A model generated the notes under the pieces. That model was not told the origin of the DNA, made no database searches, and was given only the letters and a program-made list of their open reading frames with translations. 64,000 nucleotides of DNA from Klebsormidium nitens (lineage: Eukaryota > Streptophyta > Klebsormidiophyceae > Klebsormidiales > Klebsormidiaceae), in contig DF237388.1 of assembly GCA_000708835.1 (NCBI GenBank), forward strand, positions 1 through 64,000. Direction: 5' to 3'. The stretch's first letter is position 1. The number at the start of each line of letters is the position of its first letter. Shown piece by piece: positions 23,901 to 36,483 of this stretch. Both the position numbers and the translations under genes were made by a program.

Positions 23901-26900
23901 CACGCTTCACCAACAAATGGTGTAAGGAGTTTGCATAGGCCACGTCTAAGTGGGTGACGACAACGAAAACAGGAAGAACCAATCTTGGAGGCGGGGCGGG
24001 CCTGCATGAATTGTGGCCGTCAGCAAGCAAGTGGAGCTCCAAAAATAGAGTTACAGGGCGTCTTGTTCTGGTCTCTGCCACTATCAAAAAGGTTCCTTTC
24101 CACCACTCTGACAACATCGGCCAAGACAACAGGGAAAGAAGCGGGCAGCTTATATGCTTCGCCGCGGCGCTCCGTCTGTCTCCTAAACAATCTGATTTTT
24201 TTTGTTTTTCTTTTTTTTTTTTTGGCTCGAAAGCAAGAGTATCCAAAGCAAGAGTATCCTCACCTGTTTTGCAGGCCCGGCTCTAAGCCAAGCAGGCGGT
24301 TGAGGAACCGGGCGACGTCGTACATGTCGCTTTCGGTAATGCGCCCGGAGGCCATGCCCCGTATCGACCCCGCACGCGTGCTGTCTGCAAACGAAACGCG
24401 AGCCTTTTCAATTCTGCTTGACGAAGCGTCCCCATTTTGGGCTATTGGCCTTCACCAACCTCAGCCGTCCTGAAAAGACTTAGCCACTTCCAACCGACTT
24501 GAACCATGGAACCGTCTTGTCACGGACATTCTAAAAATACGAAGAGAAAAACTGTCGAAGGGATTCTCACCTGCGGATCTCACAAGGAACAAAGACAAGT
24601 CCAAACGGTCAAAATGATAGACAGCTCAACGGTCCTCTGAAGGTGGCCCACCTTGTATGATGTTGCAGGACACCAGGGCTGCCCGGGCATCGGTGATAAA
24701 GCGCGCCTCCTCAGGCGAGCTGCGCTTGCAGCCGGGTGGAGGGGCTGGGGAAGGAATCTACATCAAAAACAAGAACTTCAACTTTAGTGCGTCGTCAAGC
24801 ACGCCCCGTCGACAGACATTTGAAATTTCGTCTGCAGGAAGACGTTGGAGTCCAAGGACAAGTGTAAGCACGTGATGAGAGGCCTTGTGCACAGAAGATT
24901 GTGCAACGGGCAAGCGTTTCGTGCCACTGCAAAGAACGCCCGTCTGCAAAATCAGCACGGCTTTCATTGTCAACAATCAAACTGGGGCTACACACGAATG
25001 CTCGATGCCTTCGCTTCAAATCGGGAGTAGGAAGACTGCGCTCAATACAATACTTGGATGCTAAACGTCTCATACCTGCGCATTTATGGCCTTGTACACA
25101 GCTGCGAGCGCTCGCTTCCCCCAGTAGCTGTCATAATTGTATGCACCTAAGGAGGGGCCCGCTCTGAATGGATCCGGAAAATAGCAGGTAAGTACGATGT
25201 GCAATGGACCATTCTCAGAGATAGATGAAGTCAACAGGGCGCCACTTGTACAGCGGAAGCTCGAAACGGGACTCTTCTATGAACCAAGGCGACCAGGGGT
25301 CTTCAATAGAAGGTGCAACGCAGATGCTAATGCGATGCATCGTTTCCATATCGAGACGGCATCTTGATAAATATAACGCTCCTTCAGTCCACAGCTTGGA
25401 AGACTAGCAGTTCTACCAAAACCGTTTGAGGGAAAGGATGGCCCTACCGTCTGTCCCCTTGTGTCAGAGCACCTAGGCTTTCGAGTCGCTTTGCAACGAT
25501 CGACGCAAACCGCTTCTCTCCCCCCAGATTTGTAAAGAGGAGCCTGCAAACAGGAGGTTAGCAGTTGCTTCTCCCACTCGGCATTTGTGAGCTGTGCAGA
25601 ATAAGTCTAGTCAGATGGCAGCGGTAGCCGAAGCTCATGTGGACGAGGAGTCAAGACGTATGGCAAGGAGAAGGGCTGCCAAAGCGGCTTGAAGCATGAA
25701 GCAAGCCAGAGAGCATTGCCAAACGCACCTGTACTCAGGAGCGCTGGCTTGGTTCGACCGATGCGTGCGTCCAAACTGCTGGATGGCCTTGTCCGCACTG
25801 CATCCAAAGTCCAGCAGTCAGCACATAGATGGATTCTAGAAGTCTAAATTCGCGAAGCAGGAACTTATGACCGTCTCTTTCGTAAAGGTGGTACTGATGC
25901 GGACAGCAAGGGGAAGCTTGTCTGTACAGCTTACCTCCAGGGCAACTCGAGAGTGATGTGGACCCGGCGTCTCTGCAGAAATTGCCGGAACGTGTCAGAC
26001 AACCACGGCAGCAGACGAGAAAGACAGGGAATGCTGCGTTTGACTACGCAGTGTGCAATGGCCAGTGCTACTTCGCCAATGAACGGTACACAACTCGTTA
26101 ACTCCTATGTGTCTTAGCGAACGTGCTGTCATCCCAAGCAGTGCATTGGAGTCGAACAAAAGGCGCCGACAAGACGGCTTAGCTTACTTGGTTCAGCGCC
26201 CTCCTGTCGGCTTGAATCGAGATGCCCGCAGAAGCTGCTTCCGAGATGACGGCCACCAACTGTCACACCACAGCATGGCGTAAGTCCACCCGCAGCTTGA
26301 AATACGAGCTATTTCAGTAAGGATGCTCCAGCCTATCGTCAAAAATCGGTTTGATGCGAGGATCCTGGCAAGCGGTAGCTGACTATAGAGTAGCGAATGA
26401 CCACCAGGGAGACTCCAAGGGGAACGTGCTAAAGCCTAAGTACGCTGCAAGCTGAAAAGCGCGTTTTCGCCCACCTTCTCCCCGTCCATGAACTTTTGCT
26501 TCTCCACCATGTTGATCATCTCCAGGCTGACCTCCTTGCTGTTCCGGGCCCGCCACGTGACGCCCTTCCCGTCCAAGTTGCGCACCAGCATACCTTTACG
26601 CCCCGTCATCTCGGCCACCTTCTCCGGGCCCCCAAGCTGGATAGAAACAACCAGAGTGAGCAACCTTGGAATATTCTTCGCAAGATCTGTCGCCGTGTGA
26701 GGTCTGCCCTACAACCAGGTTGCTGCAAGCTTTCTCATGCTTGCGCAACGTATATTTCTAAAATGCTTCTCAGAAATAGACGCTCTGGGCAAGGCCCAGC
26801 TCATTTGTCTTTGTTGCGACAGAAGCTTTTGATGACGACTGCTGCAGCGCAGACTTGAGCAGTGAGCAGGGTCCTAGAGACGTTTCTCACTTGGTCTATG

Positions 26901-29900
26901 ACTTCGTCCAGTGGGTTGTTTGGCAGCTCAAGTTTCGTCCTGATGATCTCCAGCCAAAGCTCTTTGGCCGCTTTCATCTTATTGTACCTGCATCCAGAAA
27001 AACAGAAGCAGATCTCTGTAAGTCAGCATTCGTGCATGGCCCCTGTCCTACAGATGAACCAATGTACCGCGCTTCGGGGCCTGTTTGCAGGCTTTAGAGC
27101 CCGCATTGGTGCAGCGAGCTGGAAAGGACCACCTTTACGAAACTTACTTGCTAAAGACATCAAGACCCGAATCTGGACCTACTCTCCCAATGCAGAAGGA
27201 ACGCAGGGACTAGCGCCGGACACCGTGCGAGCTTTGATTAAATCATGATTGAATCAAGCAGATTCCATGCAAGCACATAGTACGACGCGTGACTTACTTT
27301 GCCCACTGATCCTTGATCAACGCCTCTCTCTGTGCCCTCGCCTCCTGATCTGTCTTATCGCAAGCAGGGCACAGCCACGGGGTGTCTTCTTTCGGGGGCA
27401 TCAAGGGGGGCGTCAGACAGGCGGCATGCGCCGCTTTGTCGCATTTGCTGCACTTCAGAAGTAGGACGTCGCCCTCCTGTTAGGCATCGAAGAAAAAAGG
27501 TCCTCTGTTGTCGACATACAAAATTTGAGGGGGTTCTAAGTGAACGAAGCGCTCGATAAGATGTGTGAGGTCGAAGTAAAGTTCTCCTTAACTTACGTTT
27601 CCGACAGCGAGGGTCCCGTAAGGAAGTCCCTTCAATCAACGGCATCAGCAGCAGTAGGAACGGAAATCTCAGCTACGATGCTTTTGGACCCATGGAACCT
27701 GCTCAAAGAATTATCGATTGCCAACGTCGATGGAGAACTTGCTTTTATAAGCCGTGCTTACCTGTTCTTGTAAACAGACATAACACGGCCGGAACAGCTC
27801 CACCTCCTGGTCGGAAGCCTCCCCGTCTTTGCCTTCCTCTGCATATCCGCAAATGTTTCAGCAAGAGAGCAGGATTGGGCATGCAGTGTTGCCAGATCAA
27901 GACATTTAAAGCTGTGCCGCCCTTGAAGACAAACACAATCAAATGCGAAAGACGCAACCTTTTCGCTGGCATGAAGGTGGTCGTCAGTACCGCCCACCAG
28001 GAGAAGGCTACCTTTGAATGAAGACACGTTCGAGGAGCATTAGGACCGAAAAAAAGAGCTTGCTCAACACGCAATTGTCTTATGGACATCCCTTCCAAAG
28101 GTCGGAGAAAGCGAGCGGAAGCGTCTCAAACGAAGCTCTTACCATCAGTGAACCTTTTGAAACGCGATCTGAATTGCAAAGTCGTTTTCATATTTGCTAA
28201 CGCTTTTCCGATCTCATGCCGTTTCCTGCCTCGGCAGACAAACTGTTACTCCTCACAGAGAATTCGGCAGCACTCACCTTCGGACGACGTCTCCTCTTCT
28301 TCAATCCACAGCTCGTCGTCACTGTCCGGCTCCTCATACTTTGGCTTCTTCAGGACCCGGCCTCGAGACGACCTCGTGACCTGTGGCTCCGCTTTGCCAC
28401 GCTTTCCGTTCCGGCCGGAGGGGCCCGCCTCCGGAGCTCCGCCAGCACGGGTTTTGCTCCGGGAGCTCCGAGCGGGCAGCTGAAGAGAGGCGACGTGGCC
28501 GTCGGCACCTGCACAACAACGCGCCAGCGAGCGGTCATTACCAAAGGTAGTACGGGAAGAGCTTCCACTTGATCAAGTTCCAATAAGTAAATAAGCACAA
28601 TGATGCAGAGTAGGGAGTGAGGCCATGCTCACCTGCGGAAATAGAAGCAGGAAGACTTTCCATTGTATACGCTGTTCAAGTTAGCTTCAAAGTACGACTG
28701 GGTTTTCGGGCCCAGCCCAAGATAGTCCTTAGCGTAGAAGTTTGCGAGCCAAGGAGTTGGAAACGAACGGTTCGAGTGCGCAGCATACTAGAGCAAATGA
28801 TTTGACTGGGACGCTACTCTCTCTATAAGTACGACAAATCCATGGGGCTCCATCACGAGTGCGGGTCTTACCAATCTCATCACTTGGTTCGTCGAACATG
28901 GGGTAATTGTCTTCCACTAGCTTGATCAGCAGCTCCCTGGGGCCAGACACGAAGTCGTCCAGCTCCTCGCCCTGCAATGATAAGGACAGATTGCCTACGC
29001 TTGGTCTTCTGTGAAACGATGCGCATTAGCAGTAGGGGCATCCAGAAAAGAAGACAACCTACCATCTTAGACTGTCCGTAAAACTTTGCTCAAGTCTTGC
29101 CAGCGCGTCCTACGGCCTAACAAAAATACAAAGGAGCTGTGTCTTATGTCAATGTTCCAAGCAAGCCAAGCAGAGATGCGTCTTTTCTACCTGCTTTCAT
29201 TGCTAGAATCCTCGTTTATGAAGGTTGCCGGCAAAAGTTAAATGGCAGCCAAAAGGGGCCTGCCGTCAGTCTCACGTATTTGCTAACTGCCTCCTCCGTC
29301 CTGGCCTCGCCCGTGCTTTGCAAACCGATGACCACGGAACGGCCGCTGGCCACCGCGTCCTTCGCCAGAGACACAGCACGGTGAACTTTGGCCGCCATGC
29401 ACATGTGCCGGAAGAAGCGCTACAATAGCCACAAATATCGTCCATAAGTTGGTGAAAGTTTCCGTATGTTCAGGTTATGAAGGGCCACATTCGATGTCTT
29501 TCTGGTTGGCAAAGCCCTCTCAAGCAAACAGCATGTAAAATGTGGACAACTGGCCTTGTCCAGATAACAGCGTCTTTCTAACCCTCAAGGGAAGATCAGG
29601 ACGAATTGCTTCAAGGCAAAGAGAGACAATGACCATCTTCTGAGAACCTGGAGTCGTCAGGAGGTTGAGTCGAACGTAACCCTCACTTGGTGAGAAGCCC
29701 AGAAGTAGCGCCACAAGGAGTTGCTTTTCTGTTTTCCATCAGCGACTGTCTCGATGGCGAGGAGCAGGTCGAGCCGAAGCCGATCCCAGAAGGAGGCAGC
29801 GTGTGTGTACATCTCCTGCAAGACACGCAGAAGCTTTTCAGACCATGCAAAAGATGGGTTACAAAGCTCTCCTTGCAACGAAAAAGGCAACGGCAGGAAC

Positions 29901-32900
29901 CAATGAATACGAAAGCGTCGAAGTAGCAAATGCTCAAATGGAGAATGAACACACGGCAAATTTTCCAAGTTTCTGATGATCACTAGGAGGCCGTTGGCCT
30001 CGAACCCTTTGTAACGAGCTGGATCGCACCTTCATTTTTGGTTCCAATGGTACTTCCACAATGTCGAAGTCTGCTCCCTTGAAACTCAGAGTTCGACAGA
30101 CATACATACCCCTGCGTCGACCGAAGGCTTGAGGTAAGCTGTGAACGCTTAAGCAGGCAAAAGGCAGTTGCGTCACGTTGCACGGGCCTGACACTAGACT
30201 TTAGCCAGACAGGAAAGATGAATGCTGCAAAGCAGATTGCGATATTTGATGCCGTACAATCATCTAGGTTCCTATGAACAACCTCACCGTGCTTTCATGT
30301 CCATCGCAACCAGCTCCAGCGCACCCACGCCTCGCTTTTCCAACATTGCTGGATCAGAGAAGGAAACACTGGTCAAAATGCTCTAAGCACTTTCCAGATT
30401 GTATCTGCTTCACTTGCCCAAATCACGAATGAACTACGGGCTCAAGTGGTCAAGGCATTTCACGAAGCTTTGGTGTAAGGAGCACTCACTCAGGAAATCG
30501 GGGAAGGAGCTGAACGCCGTGCGTGGGCCCCAGAGGCCGAGCCTAACCATGTACCTGGATTTAACAGGTAGTATGCTCGAGGCGGCACATATCGATAGCA
30601 TGACAAAGTCAACAACAAACAGAGTCTGCTCAACGTGGCAGGCCAAACCGGCTGACTGATCGAGCAGGCTGAGAATTAAAGTGGTACGAAACAGTGGACT
30701 ATCAACCTTCGCAGGTCTGCGGACGCTCAAACATGAAGAGAAGCGCGTGCCGCAAGCACTAACGCTTGAAAGTTTCCTCTATGGTACGGGAACATAGGAG
30801 AAGCAGCAAAGCAATGTTATGATTTTCGGATCTGCTGCAGTCAAGGCATTAAGCATAACTGGAGGGTGTGAAAGTCTTAATCCTGTGTGACTGACAGGAA
30901 CGGCTCACCCGAGATTGCGTGGCTCTGAAGCGCCCGTTGCCGAGCAGTAGACGATCCGGGCATTCGGCAACTTCGTCTACAAAAGTCCAGAAAGTACTAT
31001 GATTTTAAGCACAAGCTGAAAGTGTGAAGTCAGCACCGGAATCCACCCAGAAAGAGTACGCAGGAGATTTTACGACATGCTCAGGCTGCAGGTGATGCAG
31101 TGATGCACAGCACAGCAATTACGGACGAGTCGTTGGCGTACCTGCAACTCTTGCACGGCTTCTCCTGTTCTGGTCGCGTTGCCTCCACTCTCAGGCACTA
31201 GGTTCTTGGCTTTGTGACACTGCAGCCAGCCGAGATACACAATACAAATGGTCGAATTCATGAAAAACCGGCTATGCGAAGAACAGTAAGGCGAGCGTAC
31301 ACGACTGTACAGGCCAATACGCCCCAGCTGATCAGACTTCCATGTTGAGAAAAGGAACAGGTGTCTCCTAGAAACACGGATACGAAGACGGATTTGCACT
31401 TTTTGAGCCGCAGAGCGCTCGACTTCGTCAACAAATACAAAAACAGTTGCTGGTTGACGGCCCTGGTGTTACTTACCTCGTCGAAAACAATGAGTCCGTC
31501 AAAGTCCGGTTTAAACCACTGCACGAGCTGCTGGAGCCTGCTGCGCCCCTTCTCGGAGGTGGCAATCAGACTGCTGTAGGTCAGGAATACGACGCCCTCG
31601 TGTATGCCGATCGACTTGGAGTCCAGCTTGCCGTACGGCAACTTGTTGAGGGCATGCACTGGAAAACGACAGACATGAGTGATTGACGATGGCAAGGATC
31701 AGGTTTTGCAATTTGTATCGTCGTGCTTATCCCGAAGATGTTTGTATGAGTAAACAATAACGACAGCAAATTTCTACCGTAAACATCAAGGGTGCAATTC
31801 CATATCTACCACTTTCAAAAAGTTGCTGACGGGGTTGTGTCCAAAGGTGGATAAATGGGAAACTGTAAAACAAGAATAGTGCGTGAGGGAATGAACAACT
31901 GCCAGAGGTGTACGCCTCCTGAGACTACCGTGAGTCCAGTCGCACGAACGCACGTACCCTCCACCTCTGAAGCTCCGACGTCGTCCAAGTCCCTTCGAGA
32001 GTCGAACTTCAGATCCGATGCAACAGAGAGCCATCTGCAGGACAGACAGGAACTTTCTACAACCTTCCTTTTTGTTGGATAAATCGTTCTTGATCTTGAA
32101 AAGCGAGAACGAAAAGTAGCGTATGAATGAGTCTCTTTCATGTTATACTTTCTCTTCCATCGGATCCAGCAAACTTAGACAAAGAAGAAGCTGACGAGGT
32201 GCATGAGAGCACGGTCTAGCGCGTCTTGATAGAGCAGAAGTACAGGACTGGTGTAAAATTGCCAAACGACTTACAGCGCTTTCCGCCTGCCCTGCAGCCA
32301 GTTCTCCCATACAAGGCCCGCCACTGTTCTTCCTTTCCCGACTCCCGCTCCATCACCTGAAGGGCGTTGACAACATAAGAACGAATGTTGGAAACCCTTC
32401 GTCCACAACAACTCTTTCGGCATCAGTTTGTCGGTCGCAAGACGTCACTCTGCTCGACTACAACCATTTGGTTGCCAGGCAATAAACACGCGAATGGATC
32501 AAGAAAGTGGTCTTACCCAGGAAAAACCCTGCTCGAGATCCATCCGGAAGCATCTGGTCATGTCGCTGCATGCAGAAAAGAATCCTCTATTTCTCCTGTA
32601 TTCACGGTGAAAACTTGAATCGAGCAAACTTATTGGATTGCTGTCGCAACAGTCAACATCACCTTCAGGATACTCCTGTAAGAAGTGCTGAGAGGCAAAG
32701 GTCGGGCAGTAAGCATTCTCTGGCAACTTTCTCTTTGTTGGCCAACAGCAGGCTTTTCAATAGAAGCAGCGAAATTGAAATTGACACAGCTTTATACAGA
32801 TTCAAAAAGGTCGAGATGCCACATAAACCACCCAGAAGCTCCCTGCAAGTCCTTTGTCACAGCTTTCGTGGGGAGAGCATTACACAGGGAATCCCCTTCA

Positions 32901-34918
32901 TGTCCTTTTGATATAAGAGTGGGCCTACCTGACTGGCGTACACAATGCTTTCCATCTGTAACGAGGACAAGCAGCCGCTTGTCTCGACTTCGCCTCTTAT
33001 TTTCGGCTCGTATGTGGGGTCAGGAGGTTGGACAGCAGACAGACTGGTCGTCTCAACGATGGGGTCTGGATGCGGAAGACCATATGCCAGCTTCGAGGCA
33101 CGCTGCAGGGGGTCGGAATCAGACCGAATCAGTACTGGCTTATCGTCGAAGTTTGTTCCAGCTGCCTCTTTAAAGATTCTGTCTAATCGCTGACTTCTGT
33201 TCCTGACCAAAGACATGGTTTTCTCGACATGTTTGCAGAACGAGTATAAGTGGTAAGAAACCTACAAAAAATCGTTGACTGCCGTGTTTCAAGAGTTCCA
33301 GCTTCACCGTCCTTGGGTGGCCTAATCACTTGTCAGGCAGCTGGAATGTTGGTCTTGATGCACTGCAGGGAGACTCCGCAGGCATTGACATCTTCGATAG
33401 AACATCTTCGAGATACTCAATCTATTTGATTTGGTCAGGTCACAATATGAAGGAGTTGAAACGATGCAAGCGATTCAGCTTGAAAAATGGTATAGTCTCC
33501 CTACTCCACAGGTCAAGATACCTATTCAGAATGGTTGTGGAACCTACGTAGTCCATGAAGGTGTCCCCCGCCCCTGCCTCCTCTCCTTCTTCCCGCTCCA
33601 CATCCAGAACCATCTGCACAGAGCAAGTGGAACTAATTTTCACGGGAGATCTCGAGACTGTACCTTTTCAAGTGGCTGCGTCAGGAGTCAGCAGGTTACA
33701 TGATTGCCAGGACGTCGCAAAAAGATCGACTGATGCTAGGCTTAGCCTCGCATCTGTACATCGACTGTCACTTCTGATCACATCTTGGACGACCTGATGA
33801 AGATTGTAAAGGAGCAAAACCAGTCAGCAAAGCCTGCAGACTTGCCTCGTGGATCTCCTCTGGTGGTTGAGCAGGCATATGGAAGGGGTACCGTCCGGCT
33901 GCAAGATTCCCAGGCCCTAGCGGCGGCGCAAGGAAACCAGCGGCTCCTCGCATTGGTTGGGATATCGTCGAAGGCCCTCCATTTCGACCGACTGTGATTG
34001 GCTTCAAGCAACGGGGGCAAAGGAAGTTCTGGAGGCCAATCGGGACGTTGAGAAGCGAGTTGCAAGTGGGGCTTGGGCAATGAAACTGCAAGAGTTGGAA
34101 AGAGAGGCTCAGAAGGACTTTATGGAAGGGTCTCTTATGGAAGTTCGATTCATGTTGGAAGAATAGGTGGCCTCAAAGTTCGCGTTTTTGTTGGCAAGTC
34201 CGGGTCGTTGCCACATCTTCAAAAATCTGGGGTGGTGTAGCACCCTGATTACAAGAAAGAGAGCTAGCGAGCTAGTAATTCTGATCAGTAGTTGCCCCTT
34301 TTGCTTGTGAGAGAAGAACATCTCTGCTTCTTTTAGGCAAGGGAAAGGGAGTCAAACGACAAGTCCTCTTGTCAAGAATCTTTAGAGAACCTTGTATAGA
34401 CCAATCAAGTGATCATGGATTCATTGAGAGCAATAAGATCAAGATATGCGACTTTGAAATGATCATCCTCTGCCAGGCTCAGCTTCAACTCTATTTTCAG
34501 AAGATTCTTAAAGAATGCTATTCATTCACAGTCCTGGGACCTGCGGCACAAGCTCTTTTGAAGACCATACGGCTCCAGTAATAACAAGACAGGTCAAGAA
34601 TGAAACCCTCTGGTCCCCTGAGATCTGACACTCCCAGATCTACGAATGACATACCTGCGTGCTCCTCAAAGGAGCCTGCGCGCCTTCTGCCGGTCTTCTC
34701 AACTGCTCTGGCAGCGCTTGAAGCTGGCGGCAGAAGTCGTTGGGACAGGTGAAGGTGTGTGAACTTGTTGATACGTTCAGGTGTGCCTTGCACTTAGCAC
34801 ATTCGACTTTGACAAGCTGGTGACCCCCAGCAAGGTTCAGGCGGGGAGCGTTCAAGCCTGGGGGTTGGGGGAGCTGCCGTGCACTGCTTAAACTGGGGCT
34901 CGGTGGGGGGTCCGCCAT
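20924..34918 (-). CDS. FGT1: Strawberry-notch helicase FGT1 with PHD finger
   Basis: Exons: 34918-34655, 34085-33846, 33613-33548, 33102-32929, 32565-32517, 32356-32275, 32034-31958, 31658-31477, 31219-31142, 30976-30909, 30554-30490, 30348-30288, 30111-30030, 29815-29687, 29419-29276, 28971-28872, 28671-28633, 28508-28278, 27838-27762, 27476-27298, 26987-26891, 26636-26475, 26259-26188, 25972-25935, 25797-25729, 25543-25448, 25163-25076, 24757-24652, 24384-24264, 23692-23491, 23060-22951, 22639-22580, 22168-22066, 21584-21456, 21049-20924. All phases fit; 1,321 residues. N-terminal Cys-pair ribbons (C40/43/58/63; C91/96/111/114). Helicase motifs: [11 protein letters not shown] (~265), FDECHKAKN (~376), [17 protein letters not shown] (~925). 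The PHD finger (~710-770) has CYVC, CSKC and CPAC pairs. Plant FGT1 binds chromatin near transcription starts and supports nucleosome remodelling in heat-stress memory; that role is inferred here. The last exon could splice on at 20938. Confidence 0.92.
23825..23910 (-). pseudogene. Decayed copy of FGT1 exon 30 start, inside intron 29
   Basis: On the minus strand, tttccgcag|CTTGTTTGACTT at 23886 repeats the acceptor and first bases of exon 30 (23692, CTTATTCGACTT). The shared block TTTGACGCCCTGG / TTCGACGCCCTGG follows, then GCATAG where the exon has GCGCGG. The intron side (gacacacgcttcacc / gacactcgcttcaat) is duplicated too. A few bases are lost, so the frame shifts to TGA soon after the pseudo-acceptor. 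Confidence 0.7.
33844..33845 (-). other. GC-type splice donor of FGT1 intron 2
   Basis: Exon 2 ends CACGAG|GCAAGT. The next exon (33613, ATGGTTCTGGAT) joins in phase 0 and matches the family at this junction (before xVEREE...TFMDY). No GT donor nearby restores the frame, and AG|GCAAGT is the usual context of GC-AG introns. Confidence 0.75.
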
Positions 34919-36483
34919 CGCACCAAGGAAATAGAATCGTTCAGACAGCAGATATTGCCCTTTCAAGGCAGGCCCTCTGGAAAGCTTAAGGTCCTATAGG
35001 CTTTAGGCATTCAGGTAAGTCCTGCAAAGGAGCAAGTACATCTGGTGAGTTTCAGGAGAGACAAGTCACCAAGTGGTGAGGGGAGATGCGACTAGAACGA
35101 ATACAACGCCACAGTCAGTTAGAAAGTGTGCAGAATAAGCTCCCTGGCTTGACCACCAGAGTGCCAGTGCACCCGAAGCCTTTGTTTTAAGAAGTGACCT
35201 TGAAAGAGAGGATGCGAAGGTGATTTGTCATAGTCAATCAACAAAGACTGCCCTCACCTTCAGAATGCCAACGAGCTAAAGTTTTGTGCAATCACCAAAG
35301 GGGTGCACATTTGTATAGACTGCTTTTCATTTCCTTTGCATGCTTTAGAACACATCAGGATCCTTGCAAAGGGAAGGATCCTTTGTACTGAGTGTTGATG
35401 CCACACAGCATAATACCACCTGGTCCTCTTGCAGGGAAAGAAGTTGCAAAACTCACCCGAACAGAACCCCACTCCACTATTGAGAGGACACATTACATCA
35501 AGAAACGGCCTCCATCCATATATGTTCCAGCTATAGCCAGCACGCTTCTTCGCTGTACCTCCGGAAGCTGTGCCCCTTCAGATGAGGGATCATTGACTCT
35601 CTCATCAAAGCTACCCAGCTCTGAATGAGTTCCAAAAGTAAGCCTAGAGCTGTAAGGTGGAGGCTCAAACTTCAAAGCGCTTCCTGAGGTGTTCACTAGT
35701 TCAAGCCCAGCTTCCTCATGCAGGCTCAGTTCCTGGTCAGAAACCGAGAAAGGGCACCCCTCAGCAGAATAGAACGTACACACGCGCACGCGCGCGCTGT
35801 CATTCATGTGGGCGGCTGGACCCTGGTATGTACCTGACGGCCATGCGGTACGCACGCGCGGTGTGTATGGGCGGGGCCCGGCATTCCGCAAATGAACTAT
35901 ACCTAACCCGGGGCCTTGCTGAGCGCTCACTTTGGACGGGCAGGAAGCTCGACTCTACATTTGATTTGTCTCAGCTGCCAGGAGACTATTTTGCATGCCG
36001 ATGCATTAAGCTAGGCCTCATGAAAGGACAAGCGCTTCCGTGATCGTGACGTGCTTCATACCCGAGCAGATTGCTATTGCATGACTCTCAGAATCTGCAT
36101 CGACCAATTTTGAAGGTATCAGTGCGACGGTTCCCGCCATTCCTCATTCCTTAAATACATGATTGCAAAAAGCATACGTAGTCAAATTCCCAGTTGGATT
36201 GCTTATATGCAGCAAAAGAGGTCCTCGAGCTACAGTTGTGCAATGATCTTTGTGCAGCCGGGTGTCCAGCTTTGAAGTCAATACCCACTGTCAACGTGCT
36301 TGCAACCAGGAACAGTTGAGCCCACAAGAAATGCACCAGAAGTGAAAGAAGCGACGGTCTTTCGACTACGGCGAATTGACAGCACTAAGCATGGACGCCT
36401 GCACGCTTCCTCCGGCATCCGCTGTACTCCTCTTGCCCTAACATGCGCTTTGAAGATTTGTGACACTGTTTTTCCCTAAAAAG
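34919..36483. other. Intergenic: FGT1 upstream region and ISA1 3' end
   Basis: Both flanking genes run on the minus strand, so this should contain the ISA1 3' untranslated region and the FGT1 promoter and 5' leader. A 145-codon minus-strand frame (35493-35930) has no recognisable domain. A 23-base alternating purine/pyrimidine run (cacacgcgcacgcgcgcgct) lies at about 35777-35799. Confidence 0.4.

Noticed and set aside
32656-32680. 25-base candidate microexon (HFLQEYPEG) between FGT1 exons 4 and 5
   Set aside because: It ends in the wrong phase for exon 5. Using the acceptor at 32565 restores the whole conserved segment ([17 protein letters not shown]) without it.
33202-33548. Longer FGT1 exon 4 starting near 33189-33202
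   Set aside because: A better pyrimidine-rich acceptor at 33102 joins in phase and matches the family length exactly ([13 protein letters not shown]).
35777-35799. Alternating purine/pyrimidine run as a Z-DNA or regulatory element
   Set aside because: It is short, with no other supporting signal; listed only in passing.
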